A stretch of 64,000 nt of DNA from Pyrenopolyporus hunteri (Eukaryota > Ascomycota > Sordariomycetes > Xylariales > Hypoxylaceae). Shown piece by piece: positions 11,119 through 23,283 of the stretch (its first letter is position 1; each line of letters begins with the position of its first letter). The notes below the pieces were generated by a model. The model was given only the letters and a program-made list of their open reading frames with translations, was not told where the DNA came from and searched no databases. Location: NCBI GenBank assembly GCA_902806595.1, contig CADCXC010000046.1, positions 248,001 to 312,000 on the forward strand, given 5' to 3'. A program made the translations under genes and the position numbers.

Positions 11119-12510
11119 CTAGAGTTCGTTAACCGCTTTCGCATGATCATAGACCAGAGTCTGCGCCTCTTCATCGTCTAGATAAATGGTGAAGCCGTCG
11201 TTATGGTTGCGCCCATAAGAGTACCCCGAGAATCCGAACTGCCAGTATAAGTCGGACATACCCTCCTCGAGCATGATCTTCTGCCAACCGCCCTCGACTT
11301 CCACCCTCGTCGCGTTAACAGCTGGGATCCCGTTCTGGCGACGGACTTCGGGCGTCATCCACCCGTATTCCTCGTGGACAACCGGTTTCCCCGCTGACCT
11401 GGCCGCGGCGGCGTGGTCGCGGATCCACTGGTCGGCCCACGCGACGGTCTTGGTCCACCAGTCGGGGTAAGTGTGGAACACGCCGAAGTCGATGGTAGGT
11501 AGCGCCAGGTTAGCATCGAAGTCACCGCCGTCCGCGCCGTTATACGCCCAGTCGTCCGACTCCCTGTTAAACCCGCCCTCGCCGCCCCACGTCACTAGGT
11601 GGTTCGGGTCGAGGCCCTTGATGAAAGCGCTCATCTCGCTAATCCACGAGGTGAGCGTTTCGGTGGTGCAGTTGCCGCTGACGGGTAGATTGCGCACGCC
11701 GTCGGCGCCGCAGCGCGGCTCGTTGGCTAGCTCCCAGGCCATGATCGCCGCAGAATCCTTGTACCGCGTCACGAACTGCTCGATGTATCGCTTAAATGCG
11801 TCTTTGATTTGCGGTAGCCGGTAGAACTAGCCCTTAATTAGTATCATACCTGTATATGGAATAGGAAATCGTCGTAAATATGAAATAAGGTTTAAACCCA
11901 AAAATATAGGATATAACATAAAATTAACATACGTCGTCGTGGTACTTTCCGCCAAGATTAACGGTGTAGACGTCCATCCCGCCGTAATCAGCCCAGTTGT
12001 TAGTGAAGGCAACGATGAGCTTGATGCCGACCTTGGTAGCGGCATCGACTACCTTGTCAAACTCCGTGATGTTGATGGTGGAGTTGCCGTCCTCCCACCA
12101 TTGGAAAACGGCGTTGGTCGCGCCGGCACCTTCGCCGCCATACTGTGGTAGGCCCTGAGGGTCGTATGTGACATTCTTGTCGTTGAAGCCCCACGTACGA
12201 AACACCTTCAGGCCGGCGTCCTTGGCAGCAGCAAGACCGAGCTCGACATCGGCCGCGTTCTAAATCATAATCAGGACTCATCTCCTCTCCGAGGGGAAGA
12301 GGGATTGTTACGTACGCTCTCAAAGGGAAAATAATATGCATTGCTTCCAGCGAAGTTAAAATCTTCCCCGTCGAGCTGGAATTTAGTTCCTTTTACAGTG
12401 ACGAAGCCCTCGGGCACGGCCACCCGTTTATTTTTACCTACGGGACCTGCATTAACTCCTCCGCTAGCAAGTAGGCTGAGCGATAGAAGACTAGACAGAG
12501 TAAGAACCAT
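11119..12510 (-). CDS. secreted GH5 mannan endo-1,4-beta-mannosidase
   Basis: This is a secreted plant cell wall hydrolase that cleaves beta-1,4-mannans. Three exons on the minus strand (12316..12510, 11933..12259, 11826..11119) give 409 residues. The Met at 12510 is chosen because it opens directly onto a signal peptide (MVLTLSSLLSLSLLASGGVNA); an upstream in-frame Met at 12543 would bury it. Family features are FAGSNAYYFPF, KVFRTWGFND, VAFTNNWADYGGMD and the acid/base Glu210 in WELANEP. The nucleophile Glu lies in VVHEEYGW, followed by the WQFG region. No carbohydrate-binding module is present. The fit is best to fungal GH5 subfamily 7. Confidence 0.92.
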
Positions 12511-14185
12511 ATTGAAAATCTCCTCGACTCGTAGAGAGACCACACGTAGCCATTATAGGAGAGTCGCCGCCATCTAGCGCAAGGAAACCTACCTATTTAT
12601 TGCTTTTCGTTGACGTCTTCCTCCAACTTGGGTAGTTTCCCTTTTCGGCAAACGGAGACCTTCGAACCGCGTTACCAGGATCGCGCTAATCGAGCCTCTT
12701 GGTAGCATTGACAAGCTACGCTCAACCACCCGGAAGAAATATATCTGTACTGTTCAGCGGGGTCGGGGTTGATTTTCTACATTACTAAACTGATATTTAC
12801 GATTACACTGGAGAGGTAATTCCTCAGTGAGGAATATCATATTACCCAGTATAGTTAGTTAACAACCCCATCTGCCCATAGCCGACTTGTCAACACCGTC
12901 GATTCGTGTTAATATCCCTGGGTAGATACCTACCTAATCAACTTATTTTCTGACGATTTACGTATGTGTCTTCTAAAGCCAGGATAGCTTTGTTATAGAT
13001 GAAGGATAATTGTACGTGATGCACCTCAAGATCTGGATGGATCCGCGAGCCGGAGATGGGTGGCGTACCAGGTACCCGACGCCTAAGCTCCGGTTTTACG
13101 GCGTCGGGTGGGGCTGTGTAACCATTGAATATGGACAAAAAGGGGCCCATCGGCTTTATGCCCCGAACATGAGACATTCCATTCTATGTCTACCCATACC
13201 TACCTGGGTACCTCTAGGTACCTAGTAGGCAATTAACTCGAAGCTTCACTTCAAGAGACAAAAAGAAGGTAAAACCGGTTCCCTCGTTGACCAGGTTTGA
13301 AATTCAGGTGCCGATGGTACTTAATGTATCCGTTTTCAAACCCCTCGTTGCTCAAAAGACTTATTAACGACCGAGCGTCCTATGTCCAGATCGCAAAACT
13401 TTTGGGGGAGGGCTTGCTGGAAGAAGGGTGGGAGAGACTTATACTAAGTATAAATGAGCGTCGAAGCGATTCTCTTGATTCCTCATTTCCTAGGTTCCAC
13501 GAAATCTACCTACCCATATGACATGAACCGCGTCCGGACTGCGCACACAAGCTACACTTACGTACACAATGGTTATGAAAATAATCGAGATCGAATGGGA
13601 ACTGCTAAATGATGTAATTGGGAACGAGGAATATTCTCTTATCGATAATGATACTGCCCGTACATTGACTGCCTATTTGGGCAAGTACCCTAAATTGTAC
13701 GCAAATGTGCAAGGATTTATGTAGAAGAAAGAAATGTAATTCAGGTAGGTACGAAGTACCAGATGCGAGTCTTCGTATGGGAAGTGCCAAGATTTCGCGA
13801 TGGATAAGGTAAGCGATCTACTCCGCACTAGAAAAAAAAATCCCACCAGCCCAAAAAAAAAGCAGATCCGATTCTAACCAATCAACATTCGTCTTCGTCA
13901 ACTTTTTACTGCCGCATCTCCCAAGGCCAAGGCCAATCTAACGCCGATTCGACTGTTGCAGGCGACCTGCTTTTACTTTTTTTTTTTTTTTCCTTATTCT
14001 CACCTTAACTTCACTTTTTTTCACTCCCTTCCTCTCCACCTATCTCCGTTCTCCGGTCTCAACGAAGCCTATCGGCCCAACCGCTCGAGTCCTCCCCTCG
14101 TCGTCTCGGTCGAATTGATAGCCGCTGTTGGAGTCTTTGGCCTGAGCTTCTTTCTGCCTAATCACCCCCTCAATCGAATGGCACC
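12511..14185. other. intergenic, mannanase promoter and SURF6 promoter
   Basis: This is a divergent region of about 1.7 kb. It contains palindromic TACCTACC/TACCTGGGTACC/TAGGTACCTAG elements at about 13190-13229. A-runs occur around 13830-13860, and a T-run of about 16 bases near 13978-13993 is followed by a CT-rich leader before the SURF6 ATG. No coding frame is supported. Confidence 0.5.
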
Positions 14186-15946
14186 ATGGAGGACTCTACG
14201 TTGAAGGTTGGTTACCCGCCAACTTATTCCGCATCGCGGTCTAGGTGTCGCATGTTTTCGAGGGAATGATAACCGACGCTTTAAAAACAGGAGCGCCTCC
14301 TCAACTCGCAAAAGTCCTTCGATGGACTCCTGTCGCTCATACCAGCAAAGATGTATTATGGGGAAGACACAAGTGTAAGTGAAACTTACATATCACGGCC
14401 GCTAGACCCGCTACAGCATGCTCATTCTCTGCCCGCTTTATAGGACCAATGGAACCGAAAAAAGCAGTCCAAAGCTGAGGCCGCTGCCGCTCGACGCAAT
14501 AAGCTCGATCCCGATAGCGCGCTAAACCGCAGTGTCAAGGAGGTAATGGACGAGCAGGCTCAGAAAAAGCGAAAGCGCGATCAGATGCAAGGCGATAACG
14601 AAGGCGACGATTGGTCTGATGTGGAGGGTATTGAGGCCGAGAAGCCTGGCGAGGGGTTAAAAAAGAAAACAGCAAAGGACGTCAAGAAGCAAAAGAAGCT
14701 AGACGAAGAGGCGTCTGAACTTAGCGAAAAGGAACGGCGCAAACAGGAGAAGAAGGCCGCGCGAAAAGAGCGAAAGGCAGAGCGACAACTCTTAAGGGAA
14801 GAAGAGGCTGCCTTCCAAAGACAGACTATCAAGGGCGTCAATAAGATCAAGCTAGGATCTAGGGAAACGAAGCCCAGCTCAGCGCCAAACGGCGATGTTA
14901 AATCCACCACCGTCAGCGCTGGGGCTGATGATGCGATCGACCAGGAGCAGTCCGAGGTAGAAGATGAACATGAACCTACAGATGTAAAAGACATGGATGT
15001 CTCTGGGCTTGCTGACCATACGGAAGAACAAAGCTCTGTCTCTGCCCCGTCGCCTTCATCCGAACCCCAATCCCCTGTCTTCGACACCAACGGCACCCCC
15101 GCTGATTCGACCGGCCAAGCTCCAAGCACCACAACATCTGTATCATCTGCAGCCCCACCTGAAAAGCCGAAACATATCAAAATCCCTTCTGACACAGCCG
15201 CACTTCGAGCACGTCTCGCGGCGAAGATACAAGCGCTCCGCGATGCACGGAAAGCGGATGTTGACGGAAAACCCATACGCACGCGTCAAGAGTTGATCGA
15301 AGCACGACGCCAGAAACAAGCGGAACGAAAAGCACACAAGAAAGAGCTGAGACGACAGGCCAAAGTGGAAGCAGATCGCAAACGTGAAGAGGCTCTCGCA
15401 TCTGCTCGCAACTCGCCAGGCAGCATTCTCAGCCCAGCCATCGACCTCGAAGAGAACCACTTCGCTTTTGGCCGCATCGGCTTCGGCGACGGCACCCAAT
15501 TAGCCCACGACCTTACCCATGTTCTAAATAAAGGCAAGAAGAAGGGCCCGTCGGATCCTAAAACGGCTCTCGAGAAGTTGGAAAACCAGAAAAGGCGGTT
15601 GCAAGAGATGGATGAAGAAAAGCGAAAGGACATCGAAGACAAGGAGCTTTGGCTAACTGCGAGAAGACGCGCGGAAGGTGAGAAGATTAAGGACGATGAG
15701 AAGATGCTCAAGAAAGCCGTCAAACGTAAGGAGAGTGCCAAGAAGAAGAGCGAGAAGGAATGGGCCGCCAGAAAGGATGGCGTCGCCAAAGCAATGAAGG
15801 ACCGGCAGAAGAAGCGAGAGGAGAACATCAGAAAGAGACGTGAGGAGAAGCTGATAGGCAAGGCTGGCAAGAAGAAGGGGGCTAAGAAGAGCAAGGCCAG
15901 AGCAGGATTCGAGGGTTCCTTCATAGGCGGTGGGAAGAAGAAATAA
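14186..15946 (+). CDS. RRP14: SURF6/Rrp14 nucleolar ribosome-biogenesis protein
   Basis: SURF6 (yeast Rrp14) is a nucleolar protein needed for pre-rRNA processing and ribosomal subunit assembly. The three exons (14186..14206, 14291..14374, 14444..15946) give 535 residues. The tiny first exon encodes only MEDSTLK. The second adds ERLLNSQKSFDGLLSLIPAK, and the third opens DQWNRKKQSK, which together form the conserved SURF6 N-terminal signature. The remainder is a very Lys/Glu/Arg-rich coiled region. It includes IKIPSDTAALRARLAAKI, the SURF6 C-terminal domain with RQELIEARRQKQAERKA, and a basic lysine tail for nucleolar import. The long antisense frames under this gene are compositional shadows. 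Confidence 0.9.
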
Positions 15947-17789
15947 GTTTCTGTTTGCCAACCTCCATGGTTGCGAGCGGGCTTATCAGTTCGCCTGTCT
16001 CCCTCAAGGTGTTTTTGAGCGATGTACACGTAATGCACTTTCAGGCAATCAGGCGGTGTTGGAATACCATGCGTGTTACTGACTTAAACCCCCTTAAGCT
16101 TCGTGAACCTTGATGCTGGTATCGAAGGCCGGTGACTTCCTCGTCCTGTAACGCGCTTTTTTTTTTTCACAACTTCACGGGTTTAAGTATTACTAGCCCA
16201 AGCCAAGCCGCCTACCCAGGAGCCTATTAAGGGGCCAAATCTTAGGTATCTAGGTTCTGTACTACGGTGGCTAAACTCCCGCAGCAAGCCACCTAAACCC
16301 GCTATGCTTCAGTGGACGAACCACTATAATCGCGGTATCTTAGCGTCCACTTCTCCTCTCGCAGTTTACGACAACTCTTCAGACTTACCCGTGGGTTGAC
16401 GAGGATAGCCTAGGCCAAACTTATGCTCCTGTCCTCAGTAAATGCCACGAATAGGAAGGTAGGCGCTCGGAGAGGCGAATTATCTAAACATGAACACGAC
16501 TTGGAGACTTCATAAATGCTATATACTCGGGTTCACTACAATAGGACCCGCTGTCACGTGTGGACATAAGACTTGATCTCTCTCCTTTATATATCATAGT
16601 ACTGAGTATGATCCAGTTACGTCTTCTGGTATGAGCATGTTCTAATATTATGCTTAGCATCTAGAAGATAGTTGGTAATACCACCCTTTCATCGTCCTGT
16701 GGCTGATGAGTTACGCAATGCTACGGCTCCGGCCCCGACCAAGGGGCTTAAATAATAATCCTCTCGAGGCCACTCTCTATACTACGTAAGCTGTGTCGCT
16801 AATTGAACGCGTGGTGTTGTCCTCCCTTGTTACGCTATTATAACAGCAAGCCTGTCCAACCGTCGTACCAATGGTGGTGGTGTGACCCCCTTTCAAAGAA
16901 AAAGCAACGCAGAACACCAATAGTCCTACGGTCCTCTAGAATGTTTGTTTCTCCGAGATCTAGGGAATTTTAGGGTTCGATAATTACTGCCATAAGAGAT
17001 CCTATTGGAGTTGCGTTATATTGGAAAGGAACACCAATTACAGCCCTCTGAGAGAAATAATATAGATGCTAAAACATTTGCCTACAAGCCCCTTAGTATC
17101 GTAACTTATATCTACTCTCCTAAAGATTCCATGCGCTGGCAACTAGTTAGTTCATAGAATCTAATTTATACTCGACTCTGCTAAGGCTAGTCTTCGTTTG
17201 TTGGAATTTTTACCAACATATGTTTCTTACCGGTTGGAATCATATTGCGTATATCTTTCTTTGTCTTTCTTTTCGCGAAGAAAGGGCGTGCCCGGGAAGT
17301 TCCCCGGTGTCCGACGGGTTGGTTTAGAGCTCGCCTCCCTTGCTCCGGATATTTATACCTGAATACTGCTTTCTCGGTCCCGTTGGTTGTACGGCAAAGT
17401 TTATGCTACCTAATTACAGCATAGTGCCTGGCTCTAATCGGATGACTCGGCCTAACCTTGCTTCGTGCGATATGGTATTTGGGTGATGGTTCGACTGGTC
17501 GCTTTCTGAAGTTTCTACTGGATCCCTTTATTTAATTCATTGAGAGACTAATAGAATCCGTTGTCGATTTGTATCGTCGCGTTACTAGTTAAATGTTGCC
17601 TGCTACCCAACAGGATAATGTGAAGCTCGGATGCTTGAAGGCGCAAATAAGGCCTAACAAAACCATCTTTTCCTTTTCTTACCTCCAGTCATTCATTTAT
17701 TGGTTTAATGGGTACTCTCTGACACTGTCCCTCTCTTGAGCCCCCGGTCTACGAGCTGTACGGCGGAAAACATCTCAACACTGAACGAT
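15947..17789. other. intergenic, no gene seen
   Basis: This stretch of about 1.8 kb has no open frame of 60 codons or more until the next gene. It is AT-rich with a T-run at about 16157-16166 and scattered CT-rich patches. No RNA gene or transposon signature was recognised. Confidence 0.5.
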
Positions 17790-19019
17790 ATGGCGGAAGC
17801 CACTCCGCTACCTGCGCAAACAGCTGGTCGAGTGGTCTATATCTCGTCAATTGTCCTGGCTATAATCTCCACCGTGCTCGTATGCCTTAGACTCTACCTA
17901 CGTTGGGTTGAGAGGTTGATCTGGTGGGATGATGGATTCATATTGGTCGGACTAGTCAGTATCATCTCCATATCAAAGAGATTTTGATTCCTAGATATAT
18001 CTAACTCGAAGGTTCCAGCTTTCGTTTCTCGCAAGCATCGGTGCGGCGTGCAGAAGCTCGTTGTATGGCCTCGGAATTGAAAATAGGTATCTTTCCGAAG
18101 AGGTACGGATAGAGGGATCCAAGTACCTGATGATTTGGGGGTTCTTGTACACGGTATGCCTTGTTGTGGTCAAGTGTTCCATCTGCTTGACTTTAATACG
18201 GTTGAGCGAAACTATGAAATATGTCCGCATCACCATCTACGTTTCGTTGCTAGCGAGCGTTATAGCGTTTCTAATTACTTTCGTTGGTGCCCTGACTATA
18301 TGCGGCCCCGTCGAAGCTAATTGGGATGTGGAAATGGTTATCCAAGGCGCGGCGGTATGCGCGTCTGAGAGCACCGCGCTAATTATTGCTTACGTGTCTG
18401 TGGCCTTAACGCTTCTTACCGATATAGCATGTGCTATTATACCGGCAGTAATATTATGGGGGACTCAGCTCAAGAGGAGGACGAAAACGATGGTTGTCTT
18501 GCTTCTGTCCTTCGGCTCCATTGCTTCCGTGTCCACGATACTCCGCACACCTTACATCCGATACTATATGGCAGAGAACCTTCTATGTAAGTTGGATCTA
18601 GTATCTTATGAGGGTTAACAGATTCATTGCTAATATTGCTGTCATGTACAGATTGGATGTCGAGAACCGTGTTGTGGTCCAACTTCGAAACCGGTGTTGG
18701 CCTTATTGCGGGCTCCCTACCAGTGATTCCGAAGATGATTAGGTGTTATAAGATGAAGCGAGATACGAGTGCGCATCCAAATGCTCTAGGGCTGGTGACT
18801 TTCGGCGGTGCCCCAGTGAAGCCCGGTTATATCCTAGAAAGTTTTGATAACCCGACCGATACTGGCCACAGCACCACAACAGTACAGGCGAGGCGCCGTT
18901 CGCGAGAATGGGGGCGCCTCGAAGAGTGTATTGGTACGCATTATATTCATGCTCAGTATAGCGTTGAAGTACAACGATCAGAGGCCTCAGAGACCCAACT
19001 GTCAAAGGGGGGAGAATAA
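17790..19019 (+). CDS. rhodopsin-domain (Pth11-like) seven-helix membrane protein
   Basis: This is a fungal-specific integral membrane protein of the large rhodopsin-domain/Pth11-like group, some members of which act as G-protein-coupled surface sensors. Exons 17790..17954, 18019..18586 and 18652..19019 give 366 residues. The N-terminal helix holds VVYISSIVLAIISTVLVCLR and is followed by WWDDGFILVGL, the family hallmark. Later hallmarks are YLMIWGFLYTVCLVVVKCS, CGPVEANWD, the long hydrophobic TALIIAYVSVALTLLTDI, and LRTPYIRYY and WSNFETGVGLIAGSLP. The cytosolic tail is short and there is no CFEM domain. The ligand cannot be inferred. It converges on the lectin-like gene with 128 bases between them. 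Confidence 0.88.
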
Positions 19020-19147
19020 GCAAGCGGGCTCCTAGACTTGGTTCGGAAGGGGGGGAAATCTGTACAAAATTTGATTTGTTATATCCAATATAACCACCTA
19101 TAGTTATAGGTATTGTCGAATATGTCTGGGTTTTATTTCGTCCCTTG

Positions 19148-20697
19148 CTATAAGCTAATGCTCACAGCACCTATTTTATCATAATTTAAATACGTTGACA
19201 CGTCATCCGGATCGCCTCTCCAGGCATACTCAACTATCTCAACCTTATTGTCTCTCCGCCCAACCAAGCAATATATCCTCCGGGCGCGGTTGGCAGCCAT
19301 CTTCCCGCGATCTTTACAATCAGATAACGCCCGGACCTGGTCGCTGACCGGGTTCCAACTATTTCCTTTATAATATGTCAACTGAACTCCATCGTCGGTG
19401 GTGGGGTCTGCGGTCAGGACTTGGAAGCCCAAAGGCTCGGCCCAGCCTCGGCTGGTCTCATTAAAGCCCGTAGAGAACGCAGCGATAGTGGTTCCGGGCC
19501 CTATACTTCGCCCTATAGTGTGTCCTACGTACCGGCCATCTCCGTTGACGATCTGAGATAGACCGCTTGTGGTTGACCGGTAGAAAATATTCATGCTCCT
19601 ATGGCCGGCGGTCGTAGCAGCAGCAGCGTGCGTTTGAGCAAGCGAACTATTCTCGGCGGGCGGCGGCAGGTTAACTTTGATGACGTTCTTGTCGCTGTGC
19701 CATCCTGTGCTGGAGTTCTGGAAGCTAGCTTCTCTTATCCCCTCTGGTGTTTGCCAATAAAGGTATGAGTACTGATTGCATAAGTCGCACTGTTTCCCGT
19801 AGGATACGAGCGAAGACCCAGCAGTGGATATGTAACTATTTCCGGCTGCCGAGTCTATCCAATTGGCGGTAGGAATCGATGACTCTGTCGAAATACCCTT
19901 CTCGCTGTTGTACGACAGAGCTTTAATCGTGGAGAGACCTCCACTGTCTGGAAGTTGCCAATATACATGAATGTCGCGACTCTGCAAAGTGTCAGCAGCT
20001 TGGATCCTTTAAACCTATAGTGACTGCGACCCCTTACCGATGTATTATACGCGAATACGTCAAGGGCCAACGCAGTCCCCTTTCTGACGCTATCAAACCC
20101 TAGATTGTTCGTCTTACCATCCACTATCGGCGACACGACCCAACTTCTATGTGATGAGTTCCATGTCGATAGGTAGATGGCTCTATTATTCAACTGGTAA
20201 GCCACAAGATAATTTTCGTATCCAAACTGATCCGTGAAGTTAGTGGTCGCAATGTTGGTATATGGGAGAAGCGCGTTGTCGTCAAGCTCCGACGATTCGT
20301 TTTGGTTATTGGTCGAGTCGGAATCTGAATCGGAATTGCGATTTCTCCTCGTTACTACACCCGCAACGACGCCAGCCACGATTGCGATAATAGCTACCAC
20401 GACCACGATAAGTACAGCCCAAAATATCTTTCGCTTCATTCCACATATTCGTTGTTCCGATTGGGGCACGGCCTCGCCCGCTCCTGGCACGTGGACCGGC
20501 TCTGGAAGGGTTGGATCTACATCTTTTTTGATGGCGTCGCCACCAACGACCTCGGGGTAACTGACATATGCGTCCGCATTGTAATTGAACTGCGGGAGTT
20601 GTGCGGCGTGGTTCGTCTCGGCATACTGATTTCGGGTGTGCGCTTCGGTGTCCACCTCCAGCGTACTATAGTCCTCCCTATCTGCTGAGGAATTCAT
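19148..20697 (-). CDS. membrane-anchored fucose-specific-lectin-like beta-propeller protein
   Basis: This looks like a type II membrane protein with a lectin-like propeller outside. Two exons (20038..20697, 19148..19981) give 497 residues. Residues 1-88 are hydrophilic and presumably cytosolic. A single helix at about 91-115 follows (FWAVLIVVVVAIIAIVAGVV), flanked by KRK and RRNR, and then an Asp/Ser/Asn-rich spacer. The rest shows recurring blades such as RAIYLSTWN...W, DIHVYWQLP, YLYWQTPEGIREASF, MNIFYRSTTSGLSQI and VQLTYYKG. These resemble the AAL-type fucose lectin repeat. Family assignment rests on this repeat pattern and is moderate. Several NxS/NxT sites fit secretion. Sugar-binding residues cannot be confirmed by eye. 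Confidence 0.78.
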
Positions 20698-22034
20698 GAT
20701 TGCTCAGACAGACAGGTAGATCTGTCGCAAGCCAAACAAATGACATTGACGATGCGCCGTTTGAATTGCGACTGAATAAGAGGGAAAGGAGGAGAAAAAA
20801 AAAAGATCCCTGATGAAACTAATGGACAGTGAAAGTGGCTTATCAGCCCTGTCGCGCCATGTCTCAACACGTTGTGTCTCCCGCGAATAGAAACTCGAAT
20901 CCATCTCCGCTTGTCCCTGTCTGGGTGCCAGATCAGGTGAAAATCCTCGTGTGCGCAACGGGTTTCGTATTAGGGGTGTAGCCATCAGCTGGGGCAGTGC
21001 CGGGATTTTGTGTGCCAAGGATGGTTCACCAGTACTACTACATATACGCAGTATACCGCAGCCGAGCCGATGAAACAGAATAATAGGTGGAAGCTCAGGA
21101 AGGATTCCTCGATAAATAACACTAATAAAAGATAGGTCAAGCTCTAGTAGGCCTCGCCTACGTAACTGCACCGAGACGGGCTCTGTTTGGTTAGAACCAA
21201 GTCCGGGAGCGCTTATTATAAATCCACTATAACCAATGATTGACCGGGAATAAAGCTATTTCAACAACTAGGCCACGCTAAGACCGGCATAGTTGTATAC
21301 TAGTGAGAAGCTGTGCTCCAAAGTATGTGCGGTATCCGCAAATGTCGACTACCCAGTAGTTGGTAAATACTAAAATGTAGGGGAAAGAGTCGTTATCTAA
21401 TTAAATTCGATCAAGTTACGGAATACATATAAGACTTTTACTTACTTACCTACCTACTTAGCAACTTAGATATAAGCTATTACTCTCTAAATAATTAAGA
21501 TTCAATACGTTCAATACCTGCCTACCTAGGTAGAAGGTAGTTATGATTCCATAAGACCCGCAGAAGAGAAGCTTAGCCTCTGTGGATAGGGTGACGATCC
21601 GCATTATTTTAATTACCCCCATTATAATGAAGTATTGGTAGGTACTATGCCTCGGTGATATGTCGAATAACATTAAATGGAAACTAAAGTTAATATTATA
21701 GAGCAACATCAAGTTAAACATTCTATCTTCTGACTCAGAAACCAAGTATCCACCATTATGTGTGCGTTGATATGCATATTATCCCCCGGTGATTTACTGT
21801 GCCGCAAAAAGACAAGGCCAATTACAACTCAACGACATGCCTCATTAGGAAACCGTAGGTGGCAGGCCTCACTTGATTTTGATTCGTTATTTACCAACAG
21901 AGGATCAGTTGCGGGAAGGACGCTTTACTTATACCCAGTATAAACCGTGGTTTACGCAGATTGATAGGTAGGTAGTTATCATCTCTTATGCCCTCATTGA
22001 ATCGCAGATACTCAAACGATCGCAGACCCCTACG
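20698..22034. other. intergenic, lectin promoter
   Basis: This is 5' flanking DNA of the lectin-like gene plus the 3' flank of the protease gene. The frame at 20704..21171 (minus) has low-complexity hydrophobic sequence and no domain. CCTA/TAGG-type elements occur at about 21446-21460 and 21517-21540. Confidence 0.5.
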
Positions 22035-23283
22035 TTACAGGGTAGTCACCATAATCTCAACTCCATCGTCAGTCTTTTCGAGGACCGTAACCGAAACGCC
22101 CCATTCAAATACTGTATACGAATCTATTCCCTCCAGAGACAACGGCGCATCGTTCAACGTATCGCCTGCGCAACCGTCCGAGTCAGGCGTTGCGTCCAAT
22201 ACTCGAATGGGCCCTTGTCCAGTAGCAGTCGTGGTCGAGACAGTGTAAAGCAACACGCCAGTGGAGCATGACGCCGAGTCAAGGCCATCCGCTGTGCGCA
22301 GTTCTGCTACCAATGCGTCCGTATTTCCATGCTTGATGACGACGGCCTTCTTCCCTCCTGTTTTCTCCAGCGGAGCCAACTTGTGGGTGGTTTGGCCTCT
22401 CTCAGCAACACAATCGATTTGCTCGTCCGCGAGCCATCCCAACCGCCACTTGTCCCACGCGAAGTAGTCAGGGCTCGGTCCACTATGCGGATTTCATCTC
22501 AGCGTCGTTAGCCCCGTTTATGGAAATCGGCTCTTACCTAATGAGACCCATCAAGTCCCAACCGCCTATGTAGAGCCCTGTTGGACCACCGTCGTGAGGA
22601 TAGTAATCAGGTAAGCACAGCGTGTGGCCGGTCTCGTGGTTTAAGACAAGGTACTTCCAGGTTTTATACGCGTCGAGGCCGAAGGTTACCGACTTTTTAG
22701 CGACGTAGGTTCCAGCGCGCGTCTTGACATCGCCCATGAAGGTAGGCGAGAATGAGATAGCGGCTGCGTTGGCAGTTGGCACGACGTATAATACGTCAAC
22801 GGGTGCGATAGCTTTCCCATAGGCCTCTAATGCATCCTGTATATATTTCTGGTGCACCTCGTAGGTGAGGCCGCGTTGCCATTGGTAGGAAGCTGCAGTA
22901 GCAGGCATCCGGTAGAAACGAGAGGTGTCGGCGGTGACGTTTAGTGACAACGCGCCATATGATGCCTTAGAATACCACTCCGCAGCTGCTGGTAAGAAGA
23001 AGTCGTGCAGACTCTGAGGGGTCTCGACAGCAGGTTGATCAGAGAAGTCGACGAAGATCATAAACGCATTCAGGGTACCGGTGCTAGGCGCGCAGTTAAG
23101 CTCGTATCCGAATCCGGTACTGAGGTAAACGCTACTATTCGCAGCTAGTTTACATGTAGACACGTCCGCTCTAGGGAGAGGGCGAATATATCTTGCTGAA
23201 GCGAATGCTATAATCGACGCCACGGTCATATGCCATATTAAACCTCTTGCCACACCACGGAGCGACTGTGTGAGACCGGCCAT
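22035..23283 (-). CDS. secreted M6-like (immune inhibitor A-type) zinc metalloprotease
   Basis: This is a predicted secreted zinc peptidase. Exons 22538..23283 and 22035..22482 join through a 55-nt intron to give 397 residues. An N-terminal hydrophobic segment (MTVASIIAFASA) serves as a signal peptide after a short basic leader. NAFMIFVDFSDQPA near residue 75 and EWYSKASYGALSLNV near 102 are typical of M6 domains. The zinc site is HETGH at 216-220, followed by LPDYY. GGWDLMG and SPDYFAWDKWRLGW follow, as in this family. The rest is a beta-rich C-terminal domain. There is no obvious bacterial-type propeptide or additional domain, so it is shorter than bacterial M6 proteases. The substrate is unknown. 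Confidence 0.85.

Noticed and set aside
14581..15282. Long minus-strand open frame (233 codons) under SURF6
   Set aside because: It is antisense to a Lys/Glu-rich gene; such codons read as Ser/Phe/Leu on the other strand and lack stops. No domain is present.
15286..16038. Minus-strand frame of 250 codons, Leu/Phe/Ser-rich, looking like membrane segments
   Set aside because: Also an antisense shadow of the SURF6 lysine-rich tail.
20704..21171. 155-codon minus-strand frame upstream of the lectin-like gene
   Set aside because: It ends just before the lectin start with atypical composition, and probably covers the 5' leader by chance.
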